In this document: piece after piece, positions 38,677 to 50,779 of the stretch | Numbering within the stretch: position 1 is the first letter of the stretch | Layout of the letters: every line of letters begins with the position of its first letter | Source of the DNA: Stenopsyche tienmushanensis | Lineage: Eukaryota > Arthropoda > Insecta > Trichoptera > Stenopsychidae | Assembly: GCA_008973525.1 (NCBI GenBank) | Contig: WACJ01000262.1 | Location: 62,001 to 126,000, forward strand | Length of the DNA: 64,000 bases | Reading direction: 5' to 3' | Notes under the pieces: model-generated | What the model was told of the DNA's origin: nothing | Database searches by the model: none | The model's input: only the letters and a program-made list of their open reading frames with translations | Made by a program: the position numbers and the translations under genes

Positions 38677-39499
38677 TACGGCATAAAATGATATATGTAT
38701 TTAATTAAACCACAATAATAATATTTTGTTGTTACTTTATTAAAACATCTATTAATTATAAAGGCTACGATTGCGAAAAATAATATTGTAATAATCGACG
38801 ATCTAATTTAATCGTGTGATGCCATTTCATAAAATACATAACTTTTTAGTATAAAAGTCGCTAAAAATGATTTATCAATGGTTTTATTGTTGCAATTATG
38901 GAATTAAGCGTTTCATGGTTTAAAAAGAAATTTAAATTAACACTTGTATCTATAAGTTCACGTGTAATTTACCCATGCGACCTTCCCAGTTCGGCGATTT
39001 CAAAGTGATATAAAAGGCAACGGAAGATAATGTTATAGTTGCTAAGTGGAATTCTTCATTTATCGCTCTTCCAGGCCATCTGCTTGTTATTCCTCTTGCG
39101 TTTCGTATATTCGCTATATATTGAAAGATAAAGAGTTATATTAACATTACAATAATACATTATACCTCTTTAAATATGTTTGTACGCTAAATTGTATCGA
39201 TGAGATATTACACATGGGATTTTATTGTCTATTTAAAATAACATAATATAAATGCCTTATTTAATGAGAAATGTTGAAGATGAAAAAATTCCAGAAACAT
39301 TGATTTAAAATTTTAGTTATTTGAGTTGACTTTGTTAACAATATTTAATTTTGTCAGAGTCGTACCGATGGTATGAAGCGTCCGTGGCAAATATCTAACT
39401 TGCATCCCGCCCCCTTAGGAGTTTAAAAGTTAAATAACAAGAAGAGAGTTCTAAAAGTACCCAACAAAAATATGTCAAATAAAAAACACCCTATGATAT

Positions 39500-40535
39500 G
39501 AAAAACATATGTATTTAGTACACCAAATGAAATTTTCTAAAAAACCTGAACCCCGTATCTATATTCTTATTATTAGAGTCGAATTGTATTAAATACAGGG
39601 TCGACCAAATGAATAAACGCAGTGGTCGACCAAATGAGTTAACCATCCCAAATATGGTGAAGAAAATCCACAAAATGATATTGCTTGGCCGTCGACTGTA
39701 AGTGCGCGAGCTAGCAGACATGGTAGACATTTCAAAAATGCTGTACATCGCATATTGACCAAAAATTTGAACATGAGAAAGCTGTGCGCAAGATGGGTAC
39801 CGCGTTTGCTCACAATGAAACAATAACAGCGTCGTGATAATGTTTCAATCGAGTGTTTGGCAATGTTTCACTGCAATAAGGCCGAATTTTTGCATCAACT
39901 CTTCACATCTGTGACAAAGGAACATGGGGACCCTCAACTGCCCCGAGCTGTTTATTAGTCCCACTGTTCAGAACCATGCCAGCCCGCTCAACAGGAATGC
40001 ACAACAAAGTGCAAAACCCGAATTCAATATCTATGTCCGCAAGGACATGCTCATTCTCAGCTTCGAATTGCCACTTGCGATTTGAGCGCGAGAATGAAAC
40101 TAAGTAAGATAACAGCATAAATTAGTAAGATATATAAATATATATTTTTTATGGCTGAAGGGACATCTAGACTCATTTGTGGAGAGTCACCTATGTAAGT
40201 TAGCTTCTGAGGGAGCTTCCATGGTCGTACAGATCATAGAAATGCCGCAAAAAGCACTAAAAGAGCGGACGCAAGGTCTGTGTACCCAACCGGTCCGTTT
40301 TTCGGACCGCTGACATGGCGTTTCTCGATCGGACGCCATACCTGAACATGTCTATAGAAAGATTACGAACTCTCATTACAAAAACGGACAGAATCGATTA
40401 GTGTCGTCTAAAATAAAATGCTCGAGTAAGATAAAAACCATGCGTAATTCTCAACTGGGTCGGTATTCTGCGTTTTGCGCCCCAAGCTCAATTGCGTCTG
40501 CTTTGCCAGCACCTTGTTACGGTTCTGAATTTTGT
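39500..40535 (+). mobile_element. Composite repeat: MITE fragment, mariner remnant and hairpin module
   Basis: 39500-39600 is a TTAACCTTTCC-family fragment. 39600-39930 reads mariner transposase pieces (NMRKLCARWVPRLLTM, VSIECLAMFHCNKAEFLHQL) with stops. Then CCTATGTAAGTTAGCTTC, GTACAGATCATAGAAAT, a perfect hairpin at 40291-40309 and a GGGCCGTAACAAGG-type module (reverse) near 40455-40535. The order is repeated at 60280-60925. Confidence 0.6.
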
Positions 40536-40823
40536 TAATGAAACAAATACATGCATTCAGGTTTATTCATTTATAATCTATAGAATTATATCATTTTGGA
40601 AGGATTTCTGTAATGACTGTTAATAAGACTTATATTCTTGCGTGTTTTGGATCAAATTTGTATGAAATTTAAGCGTCTAGTGATTGTATTAGTATTTTAA
40701 CATGTTTTTATGAATGAAATCTTTAAAAAATAACTAAAAACACGATATGATGCGATGAAAAATATTTTTTTAATATCGATAATCTTTGGTGTTATTTACA
40801 TTATCAATAATTTTTAATGCATT

Positions 40824-41195
40824 TTATGGAGAAATCTTCATTTTTGTTGTTTTCAAATTCTCTATCAATATGGCCGAATCGATGCAAAACACCAACTGAT
40901 CATCCTGAAACAACGGCGAAGTATTTGCGTACTTCCAATAAAATAGTTTGCTAGCCATGTATAGTCGTCTGATCTTTTCAACGTCCAGCTCGATCCCGTC
41001 GTACATTCCCTATATGAAATAAACAATCACACGTTCATTATTATATCGACACACTAAGCCAAATTAAATTATTTAGTGTATTTTTACAAGCAGAGCAAGT
41101 TCTAAATAGCCATAGGCCTTTTTTTCACATGAAACCGAAACCACAAATAGACTCAGAATCCAAACAAAGATGGAAGTTACTTCAAACAACTTCAT
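40824..41195 (-). CDS. Secreted-family paralogue A, two-exon reduced form
   Basis: First in genomic order of the four tandem genes. Exons 41195-41088 and 41009-40824 join in phase 0 to 97 residues. The signal peptide (TSIFVWILSLFVVSVSC) is followed directly by the family's last exon, opening GMYDGIELDVEKIRRLYMAS and LFYWKY. Compared with paralogues C and D it lacks the two middle exons and so three of the four shared mature cysteines; the FCID cysteine remains. The intron is only 78 bases and has no room for the missing exons. The frame is open, so it may be a functional short secreted protein rather than a pseudogene. Function unknown; fold likely the same as its relatives. Confidence 0.7.
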
Positions 41196-42179
41196 TCCCT
41201 ATCGAAAAGTGTATAATGCTGAATGAATAATTGACCACAACATGAACGTCATGCATAGGTGAACTTTAGTGTGGGACAAAGCGTTTCATTACTTATTAAT
41301 GTCGAAATAATTGATTATAATCATATATACATCATTCAAACAATGGATGACCTTAGATAAAAAATAATTTAGAAGATTTGTACATATATGCATTTTGTAA
41401 TATTTGGGTGATTTTTATTTTAAAAAAATCCATTGGATACATGTTAAAAGTCTAATGACCCTATTAACACTTTATGGCCCACACGTAAAGGCGAGCACCG
41501 GTCCCTAGAGAGTTAACATACATCTATTGCAAAAACGGAATTGATATAATATAGATTAAATACCAATGTATAATCAAGTAAAGTCAAATGCTATTCACAT
41601 ATTTTAACTTCCATGTCATAAAGTCTCAACTCTTATCTTCAATATCGAATGAATATCAAGTGTATGATTAAATAAAATGCATGATTTATTATGATCCTTG
41701 GTATTTATATAATTATGATAAAATATAAGCACATTTATCAATTTTTCGCATTATATTCGTTCCACGAATCAAGTAAATCAGGCTTAGTCTACCTTTTTAT
41801 ATCTTTTTATAATAGTAAGGTCGGAAACATTCAAGAGAATTATGTATCTGAAACTCGCCAATTAAAATTCGCAAAAAGAGAAAAAAAAAATGGATTTATA
41901 TTATTGAAAAGACGTAATATTTGTCTATACTAATTTCAAAATCGTCTGAAATGCCATCGCAGATTTTCAATATGAATCCTATTGAATATCTTTGAGAAGT
42001 TCTTGGAAATAAAAGCCAAAAACTATGATAATATGAGGGTGTACACATGAACGTTCGGAATTCGTAGTTGAAAATTAAAATACCATACTTTTTTAATAGT
42101 CATTTTCAAACGATTTTTATAAAAGTCTAACAAATATATTTTTTGAATCCTTCATTTGACCTGACAAAGACTCATTCAA

Positions 42180-42428
42180 CAAGCAGCGACGAACAGGAAG
42201 CAATTAAATAAATAAACACTGTCGATAGCATAAAATATTCGGTAATTTCTTTGGGTAAAAAAATAGCACACTTGAAGTCGAAATCATTATTAGTCGATAA
42301 ATTTGGGATAATTGCGCTATGTTATCTCTCTGTCTCTGTCTGTCTCCGAGCTCAATGTACAAGAATGCTCTTTCGAACAAGTGGAGGGGGGATCCCAGGC
42401 CCTGGGATAGTACTCCTTTGGGGGTTAA
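42180..42428 (+). mobile_element. piggyBac-like TTAACCC-family fragment
   Basis: Shares AAATAAATAAACACTGTCGA, CTGTCTCCGAGCTCAATGTA and the 3' terminus (TAGTACTCCTTTGGGGGTTAA) with the other copies; 5' end lost. Confidence 0.55.
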
Positions 42429-42959
42429 CGATGCTTATTTTTCGTTGTATTGTTTAAAAGATTTAAAAAGAACAACAATGCACATAAGTCGATTATAAAA
42501 ATATTAGAATATTATTACTATAATATTTAAATCAAACTAGATCTAAGCAAAAGATAATTTGTAGAATGTTGAAAAAAAATAGATCTTCTTACAATGTTTT
42601 CTGTAAAAAAATAATCTTCGAAAATATCTTGTTCAAGTATCTATAGATAAATGTGTTGCCGGTGGACCCCAGTTTAAGAACCGCTGATTTAAAGGATGCC
42701 TAAAATATTAAATCTAGTGCAAATCAGCGTTTCAATTACAGACATTTAATTGTATTTGTTAGAATAGATTGTCCAGTTAGGAATGTCGTTTTTTAAATGA
42801 TAGTGCTAGACTCAAACAAAAAATGCATTAATTAATTTCATCCATAAAATGTATTCTCCTTCTGTAGACACTACCTTTTCCCATTTATTTAAATCCGGAA
42901 GAATAAAACTCAGCGAGTTTTGATATAAAATATTTTTCGATTCCTCATTTTATCTTTTC

Positions 42960-43245
42960 TATATTCATGATCAGGGATCTTTTCATGGACGTAGATCATG
43001 TTCTGTGGTCGTGCTGGGGCATATCGGCCGAGAGAGTGGCTCTCCTGTGCCGTATCAGAGGTCCTTTTTCTGGACCTCTTGGCCACTGGGACTTGGTGGC
43101 CAGCTCCGGTGCCTTTTCGGCGTGCAAGGCCTTCTGCCATAGTTTCGGAGCCAAATGTGCCTTGGACGGATACTATTTTTAGTATCCGTCCTCTACCAAA
43201 ACATGTCATACAAGTAGGTGTGAATAATAATAATAATAATAAAAT
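42960..43245 (+). mobile_element. Non-LTR retrotransposon 3' end with (AAT)n tail
   Basis: The forward frame reads DHVLWSCWGISAERVALLC, then FSGPLGHWDLVASSGAF and FCHSFGAKCALDG, like the C-terminus of I/Jockey-type ORF2. It is followed by 3'-UTR and an (AAT)n run at 43219-43240. GC content is far above its surroundings. Strongly 5'-truncated. Confidence 0.6.
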
Positions 43246-43524
43246 TGTGAACAATAAATCTCCCTCGTTATGGTTTGATTTGGGAATCCAATCCCGAGCC
43301 AAAATTTCGATCTCGGGATTTCGGGATTGCATTAGTTCATCCCGGGATCAGTCCCGGGATCCCGGGACCGGGATTTTCAATAGGTTGAGAAATTATATTG
43401 ATACATTTGATCAAAAATTACTAATAATTCCATTTGTTCAATATAAAAAATAATTTGTAGGCGAAAGAATTTTATTTATTTAGAAAAGATAAAAATACGA
43501 TTAAAAAATCGTCATCATATATTT

Positions 43525-43830
43525 AAATACTAGTTCGAGTTGATGTACGCGTGAGCCTCCATTTTCACGTGAGACATGGACTAAAACTCGCAAAATTCCC
43601 GATTTCCCGACAAACTGATTTATTTCCGTCGCTGCAGATGAATACTTATATACTGTAATACTTTGATGTGATTCGTAATTATATTAAGGAGAGATACAAA
43701 AAATCTGAACCCCGTATCTATTATATTTCATATCGATATTCCCATTATTAGAGTCGAGGTGTAGTAAATACATCACCGGTAGGGAAAGGTTAATATAAAA
43801 ATTCGGGATTACGTTTATTAATGCCGGGAT
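43525..43830. repeat. Duplicated intergenic segment, copy 1
   Basis: Aligns with 46845-47180, including AAACTCGCAAAATTCCCGAT, ACTTATATACT, TGTGATTCGTAATTATATTA and the MITE-type GAGTCG...AAATACATCACCGGTAGGG end. Lies 3' of paralogue B. Confidence 0.65.
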
Positions 43831-44469
43831 TCCTTGATCTCATCAGTGATGTCGTGCAGTATCCGCACCCTCTGTTTTATAATTTTTCCTATGTTTTTCA
43901 ATTATATTTGAATATTTTTCCGGAAGTATCTAAGCTCGTCTGTTAATTTTCGTATAGTCTATGTTGGATTTGATTCAATTTCAGCGCGCAGGATATCGTC
44001 ATCAACTTTAACCGTTATCTCATTACGGACCTTATTTTCTAAACTAAAATATTTATTTTAAAATTGTTTAAACCATCTCTGGCATTGATAAACAGTTAGA
44101 GATTCTTTGAGTGTATCACAAATATTTTTAGTTGCAGTTGTTGCAATTTCGCTTAAATTGTTTGTTCGGCACAAAGTCCAGCATCTTGAAACGCGATTTG
44201 AAAAAAAAATTAGAAAACAACGTCCTTCAGATGTTAGTAGAGTAACAAAATATACAATGAGACTCAACTGACGGTCAAAAAGTAAGTATGAATAAAACGA
44301 CATTTCTAACTGGACAATCCAATATTAGAGGAGCGGAACAAAATATCGCATTTTCAAGGCGTTCAAGAATTAAGGGTCGATCTTCAAATCCTTTTAAATA
44401 AAATGTGACACGTTGAGTATAAGTTTTTTGATCATTTAACATTTACACTGTGATTTATTAATTTTATTC

Positions 44470-45462
44470 CTATTTTCCAATGGTAACATTTTTGAATGCT
44501 CTCTTATACTGCCGTGGTTCTAATATTGCAGATATTCGAATGCATAGGATTTTTGTAATATCAGAATAGACTTGTAGCATTCCTCCGTATATTCCATAGA
44601 AAAATTTATCGCCAATTAAGAAGTGGGTGAACTTTAAAACGTCAACCTCCATTGAATTGTATTCACCCTTGGGGAAAAAAAATAACAATTGTTTGAAAAA
44701 TATTCAAAATTATAATTACATAAGCTTTCACTTACGATTTTCAGTTTACACATCTGATCCAATTGGTGCCTGTTCGTGATGTAGTCTTTGCGAAGCAAAT
44801 CGCAAAAGTTTGGAAAATTGAGTACCAACAGCTGCTTTTCTTTGCCCTTTTTAACAGAATGTATCAAAATTCTCGCCTGAAGTTAAATTAAAATTTGTTT
44901 TTATTGTTTAATAGCGTTTCACCCTTATTAAGGGGGGTTATAAAATAGTATAATATAATATAAAATGAATCTAAGCCCTTTGGACTTCTTATACTAAATA
45001 AGCAGACGAGATCATTCATTTATAGTAGACTACAATACATTTGTGTAAAAATAAGTTGTGCATGTAGCATATATAACCACTAAGTATACGACAATAAGAT
45101 AGATATTTTTTAAAAATAAAATTCAGTTACTAACCGATAGTGGTTTGACAAAATCATTCTTGATGATCATATTAAACTCATATTTCATTTTTCCAATATT
45201 TGATTGCAATATTGAACCAACGACGATAAATAGTTTAGGTTGAAACGCGCTGCAATTGGCTATTTCGAGCGATTTCACTCCATAATAACCCTAAAATTAA
45301 TTACAGAATGGATTAATTCTCGTGTGATGATAATTTCTGCTTTCTTAAATATGCGCAATATTCAATACAAAGTTAGGTGTTTTTTGATTTTTCACAATAA
45401 ATGCACGCGGCAAAATAGAAAATAACGAATATTATCCAATGTCGTGTCTTTGATGTCGACAT
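44470..45462 (-). pseudogene. Secreted-family paralogue B, frameshifted in the first exon
   Basis: Exons 45462-45369 (signal peptide), 45290-45135, 44876-44736 and 44667-44470. The last three are intact, phase 0 and closely match paralogues C and D (NCSAF, NFPNFCDLL, MCKLK, GDKFFYGIYGG, ILCIR). The first exon encodes a good signal peptide (WIIFVIFYFAACIYC). It is 94 bases long instead of a multiple of three, so the signal frame hits TAA just before the donor (TTT|GTATTG). The donor sits where C and D have theirs, and the shifted frame ends PNF like C's ANF. The cause may be a one-base indel in an A-run, either a true lesion or a sequencing error. AATAAA follows the stop immediately (44463-44468). 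An in-frame upstream ATG exists at 45555. Confidence 0.7.
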
Positions 45463-45754
45463 TATAATAGAAATAATATGAAATAGCGTACACGGCATTC
45501 GTTCATTTTGGCCCAACGATGATGCGGCATTGGTAATCATCATTCGTCTATTCATTTAAATACTTGTACATTTAATAGATACAATCTGATTTGATGGATA
45601 TTCTGTGATAAAGTTAAACAAAAGGAACATAGAGGTAATTCTCTCGTTTGGGTTTTTTGTGGGACTTCAATTCCATTAATAGATTGATTTATAATTATAC
45701 GGTTTTATCATGAGTTGATAAAGGTGATGATAGATTTTTATTCGTTGATTATCT

Positions 45755-46224
45755 TGTAACGTTGAGGCGGGGGCGCTCTCGGGGGCAGAGTCCCCGGGTG
45801 GCTCCCCGCCTCTACGTGCTCGTCGGGATGGCCGCGCTACTGCACGGGTCCGTTCTTCTATCGGGCCGTGAGGTTGCTGGACAAATGAATGGGAATAGAC
45901 GGGCGTCGAATAGAAAGACTCATTTCTCTAAATAACTATTTATTCCACACGAGAGAGAGAGATAGAGATCTGGCTGCAGGAGGGACGACCTCCCGTAGCC
46001 AAGGCTAACCGACGACTCTTCCGACTCCCACCTCCTGCGCGTCACTACCCAATCGGCAACGGTGGACACGCAAGAAGCGATCGGTCGGTATGCAGGTGCA
46101 ATGTCTCCATAGGGCCACAAGAGATGGCGCTGTTAAAATAACACATGGCACCTGAAGAGAGATGGAAGATGTCGCTGTTAACAGCGCTATTACGTGGGGG
46201 GAATGGTAAATTGCCCACGCTACA
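45755..46224. mobile_element. Candidate solo LTR
   Basis: A GC-rich 470-base block in AT-rich DNA that begins TGTAACG and ends CGCTACA (TG...CA). It contains a GA-rich run and is flanked by ATCT/ATCC, which could be a decayed 4-bp target duplication. No internal retroelement genes nearby. Alternative: a GC-rich non-LTR fragment. Confidence 0.4.
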
Positions 46225-46326
46225 ATCCATTATTTGATCTATCAAAATTGTATTAATGACAATGTTTAACGTATCAACTCGTTAATGATATTTTTCTTCA
46301 ATGTTTGGATGGTCTTATAGATTTTT

Positions 46327-46432
46327 TAGTGGAGGCTTTTAACAATCCCTTTTATAGGACCATTGCCAACCATTTTGACATGGTTTTTCATGGCGTATAT
46401 ATGTTTTTAAAAATGTAGTCGCCAGCTACACC
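46327..46432 (-). mobile_element. tRNA-derived SINE, 3'-part copy
   Basis: Reverse copy of the 3' half of the element at 62632 (ACATTTTTAAAAACATATAT, CCATGAAAAACCATGTCAAA); the tRNA head is missing. Confidence 0.6.
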
Positions 46433-46830
46433 TTCTGTAGGACCAAGGGTACAGAAGCTTTAACTGTAGCTAAATCTGACCTACATCCAAAAAAGTTTTG
46501 CTATGCATTTGGCTGGACTGGAAGAGGGTAGTTTATTATGAGCTACTTCAGCAAGACAAACGATCAATTCAACAAAATATTGTTTCCAACTAGACAATCT
46601 AAAGGATGCAATTGCCAGAAAACGGCCAGAATTAGCAAACAGACGAGACGTTATTTTTCATCACTAATGCCAGGCCTCATGTGTTTTGCTCGTCAGAAAT
46701 AAATTATTATCATTTGACTGGGATGTTTTACCTCATCCTCCATACTCTCCGGACATTGCTCCTTCAGATTTTTATTTATTTCTTTCATTGAAAAATTCTT
46801 TCCGTGGTAAAAATTTAATTCAAAAAATGA
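46433..46830 (+). pseudogene. Mariner transposase remnant (mauritiana-like)
   Basis: Pieces NLKDAIARKRPELANRRDVI and LPHPPYSPDIAPSDFYLFLS (third catalytic Asp), preceded by a degraded LHPKKFCYAF... region. Frames broken. Related to the copy at 50960. Confidence 0.75.
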
Positions 46831-46844
46831 TATAAAAATTAATT

Positions 46845-47180
46845 CTAATTCGAGTTGATGACCGCGTGAGCCCCCATTTTCGTATAATAATACCATCAAT
46901 ATGAATGATAAAATTTCTTTCTGCTGAGACACGGACTAAAACTCGCAAAATTCCCGATTTCCCGACAAATTATTTATTTCCGTCGCTGCAAATGAATACT
47001 TATATACTATAATACTTTTATGTGATTCGTAATTATATTACGGAGGAATACAAAAATTCTGAAGCCCGTATCTATTATATTTCATATCGATATTCCCATT
47101 ATTAGAGTCGAAGTGTAGTAAATACATCACCGGTAGGGAAAGGTTATTATGAAAAATCGGCATTACGTTTATTAATCCAC
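46845..47180. repeat. Duplicated intergenic segment, copy 2
   Basis: Counterpart of 43525-43830, with a short extra AT stretch at 46879-46925. Lies 3' of paralogue C. Confidence 0.65.
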
Positions 47181-47615
47181 CACTGGAGCTGAAAATCTCA
47201 TGCATACAAGACTGCTGTTCCATTGTGATTGGATTCGATTTTATTTTTTCGCCAGGGAAAAGTTCCATTAAAAAAATCATAATGGTTGAAAAAAAGGTAG
47301 ATCGAATTTATGAATCGTTTTAAGATTGTTCTTCTTTTTAACGAGTCATATGTGCTCAGATATAGGCAATTTTTATATGAGGCTTAGTACAGGATTTTTT
47401 TATATGGGGGTTTTTCATTGCCTTTAATTAGGGGGTAAAATAATGTGATCATACAGGATCTCCGATTTTTGTAGCAAAATAATAATTATTTGTACTGTGA
47501 CGTCGCAAATAAAAAGGAAACAGAATTAGGCGAAGATCAAAAACGACTTAAGAACTCACATTCGATTTATTTGTGAAAAAAAAAAACACTGAAAAAACAG
47601 GAGGCATGAGATATT

Positions 47616-49605
47616 TTAAGATTTAATCTTTCCTGGGACTGTTCTTCTTTTAGTCAACGGAGCTTTCGCAAAAATCGCCGTAGTATAAACACAAAGTATT
47701 TCTTTGCGCTTTGAAAACATTTTATATGTTGCGTTATAGAATCCGTAGAAAAATCTAGTACCCAGAAGCGAAGTGGCATATTTGTAGATGTCCAATTCGT
47801 TGTTATTATAAACACCCTAAAATAAAATAAAAACAATATTAAAGGGATGTTTTTATCGGGATGCTACACGGTATGCACCTATCGTCCATAATTAATTTTA
47901 TTTGTTATTTTTTCGTTTTGCAAGGTAAAAATAAAAGCGATTTACCTTGGCATGAATGAAACCATTATTAAAAATTGATGAGTTGTTTCACTTTCATTTG
48001 ACGAGTCCATCCTGATTGTTTAATAATCTCTAGCAATCGTTACAAATTTATGTTTGGAAAAAGTCAGTTTCACTAACTACAGCGAGAAGACCGTTCAAAT
48101 ATTTTTCTTTCAAACAAATCTATTAAATATTTATTCCTAAATAAAACCAAGTACAGCCAATGAATAGGATAGACTCAATAAGTTAATACCAACTTTACGT
48201 TAGCAACAGTTAGTTGGTTGCTGTCAACTCAGCTAACTGCCAATTTGGCTTTTAAGTATTGTGATGGATCCATGATTCATCCATCGTCACATATAGCGTG
48301 AAAAATCCTTTTTAATGCGCTGATATATCTCCAAACAGCGCTCTGAATTGTGGACGCGTTGGTGTTTGTGATTGACTGTGCAAGCAAATGCGGTACCCAC
48401 GTTGAACAGAGATTTTTCACGGACAAAAGTTAACGCAAAATATTGAATATACTGCTTTCAGCAACATGCAACTTTAATTACGATCATTTAAAACTATTTT
48501 GTGGGTTATTTTGTCATCCTACGAACTTATTGCGTGATGTGTTATACTTCATCAATTGAAACGCGTCATGTAACTGTATTGGAAGTCATTTCACTCAATA
48601 TTCAATATATGATACGATTGTGACTTTTTCCGTATTTATATTGAGGAGCCCTGATTGACATTAACACACTTTAGTCGGGAACATGCGGGCAGGGGGCGAA
48701 ATTATGCACCACTTGTGATTCCTATACTCTCATGTAAAAATCGCTGTAACTTTTTAACGTCATAGTTTAGAAAGTACTTCCTTCTATGAAGCAAAATTTC
48801 ACAGAAATCATGATAAGATTTGTGTAATTTATAAACGGCACACATACGAAACAGTCCTTGAGTGAACTATTTCTGTCGTAACTACTTAAAAATTCATATT
48901 TTGTCCTAATTATGACGCTCGACGTGAGAAAAAACTGTTTAAAAATGTGTAAAAATATGATATTTTAGAAACATTAAGCTTAACTCAAGTCTATATAATT
49001 TTGAGGATATTTGATAAATGAGTTTCCATATGGGTAAAACAACTTATTTAACCCAAATTATATTTTGGCATTTGCAATATAAATACAACAAGGACAAACC
49101 TTTTGCAGCGAACAGTCTTTGCCGAAATTCATAGTCAAAGATGCAAAATTTTTCATGAATGTTTCACATATATTAGGCGTATTAAAATTTATCAAGCTCT
49201 TTTCTTTTCCGCCATTTTTGGTTACGATCCGCAATGATATCTATTAGAAATGTCGACATTATTAATAGGCAAGTCTCATATAGCATTAATTAAAATCTAA
49301 TTTACGGTTAATCCTTCCAAAGTCGTAGTTATGGTCATCTTCGATGAGATAATAGGATGGCCGACTTCTGTATATCTAATTTCATTTTCGACCAAGTACT
49401 CCTTAAGTTCAAATCCTTGGCAAATGTTAAACGCGAAGTCCTCGATGATATACGGTCCCTGAAAACGTTGATTTTATTGAAGGACTGGCTTTTCCAAAGA
49501 AAAAGAAGCTATGATACTTACAAAATTTGCTACTTTCGCCTGTTCACATATCATATGGTATGAATGAAGACCGAAAAACGTAAATGTTAGCAGAACAGCT
49601 CTCAT
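47616..49605 (-). CDS. Secreted-family paralogue C, intact four-exon gene
   Basis: Exons 49605-49522, 49458-49306, 49240-49100 and 47816-47616, all phase 0, encode 192 residues. A signal peptide (MRAVLLTFTFFGLHSYHMIC) precedes a mature domain with cysteines in FNICQGF, PNICETF, KDCSLQ and ILCVY. The third exon carries a GGKEKSLINFNTPNIC block, and the last opens GVYNNNELDIYKYATSLLG followed by RFFYGFY. The spacing of N-x-C, the GKEK loop and the FYG-Y end recall insect DUF1091-type secreted proteins, but this is a family guess from pattern only. The 1.28-kb third intron contains a decayed mariner fragment in the same orientation. Confidence 0.85.
48230..48470 (-). pseudogene. Mariner transposase remnant in an intron of paralogue C
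   Basis: The reverse strand reads TMDESWIHHNT (first catalytic Asp) and, frame-shifted upstream, STWVPHLLAQ and QRIKKDFSRY. No complete frame. The rest of the 1.28-kb intron (47817-49099) is AT-rich and featureless. Confidence 0.6.
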
Positions 49606-50439
49606 TTCGAATATGGTATATGTAAAGGAAATATTCATTCAATCAAAAGGCAATTAATGTAAGTTGTTTTCAAATTTATTTTTTTGATGATGGGATTGCA
49701 ATGTTCCATTAAAAAATAGCAATTTAATTTGATCGACCGATTATCAAAATTGAACTTGATGTCGAAGAAAATACATCATTGGAAAATAATGGTGCGTAAT
49801 GACTTCGGATACGTTTAAAATGTAAATTAACTAACTGAGAGCTTAATAACCTTTTATCTTTCAAAGTACATTACAAGCGTTTTCTTCAAAATATCGCATA
49901 ATTAATCATTATTTCAGTTTGATCAATGGTGTTGCTGTTAGCTCTTCAAATCGTCTTTGACAGACAGCAACTCGCTGCTTATAGTCGGCTTCTAATCTTA
50001 GTCTTAGTAGTCGAAAACGGACTTTTTCATGACAATATCAAAATCACAAACAAATCATCTTTATTAGAAAAATGTCCATCATATTGTGGATTGACTGGAA
50101 AAATAATAATTCATCTTCCATTTACTTCAAGTTTCATACGATTATTGTTATCGTGTTTCGTTCGATTCGACTGAGGAGCTGTACATTTGTCATATCTTCC
50201 ATTCCATTGAGCAAAATTTAAATTAGATGTACAATTATATGTATTATATAATGAACAGATGGACATACAAATGCCATATGCACTGATCCGCAAGATGAAG
50301 ATTATTGTAGAAAATTTAATATAAAAATTTTAGGCGTAAATGATTGTTTAAAATTATAAAAAGTAATATCATATAAATGTTTTCAAGGACTCGAAAGAAA
50401 GTGTCCCTTAAAAGTTTTAAAATATAGTAGTTATTCATT

Positions 50440-50770
50440 TTTATGTTTTGTAGAGATGGGAGTCGCAGCCACCACATCCTACTTCTGACACCAGTGTGTC
50501 ATGTCAGAGGTGGGGATCCTCTTGAATTGCACCGCCGTGCAGCAGAACTGTCTAACGCGCGGCCCGCGGATCGCATGCGGCTCACAATGAATATTTTTGT
50601 GACCTGACCAACAAAACGAACACAAACATAGTTCAATATTAAAGAAACAAAACTATTCAGAGCGATGAGGGTGATGCTCGTGTTTTAACTACAAAAAAAT
50701 CACCTAGTCTCTTAACTGAAATCGCTATCGTCGTATAAGCCATTAAGCTCTTTCAAGAAAGATAAGACGA
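50440..50770. repeat. GC-rich patch, possible hAT-type MITE
   Basis: Contains AACGCGCGGCCCGCGGATCGC, a string reminiscent of hAT-type non-autonomous elements. No ends or coding frame defined. Confidence 0.25.
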
Positions 50771-50779
50771 TTTTCGCTC

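Noticed and set aside
40291..40320. Helitron 3' end (hairpin plus CTRR)
   Set aside because: Similarity between copies continues beyond CTRR and the usual spacer is missing, so an element end is not shown; kept only as a finding.
41691..41933. 80-codon forward frame between paralogues A and B
   Set aside because: AT-driven composition, no signal peptide or family motif.
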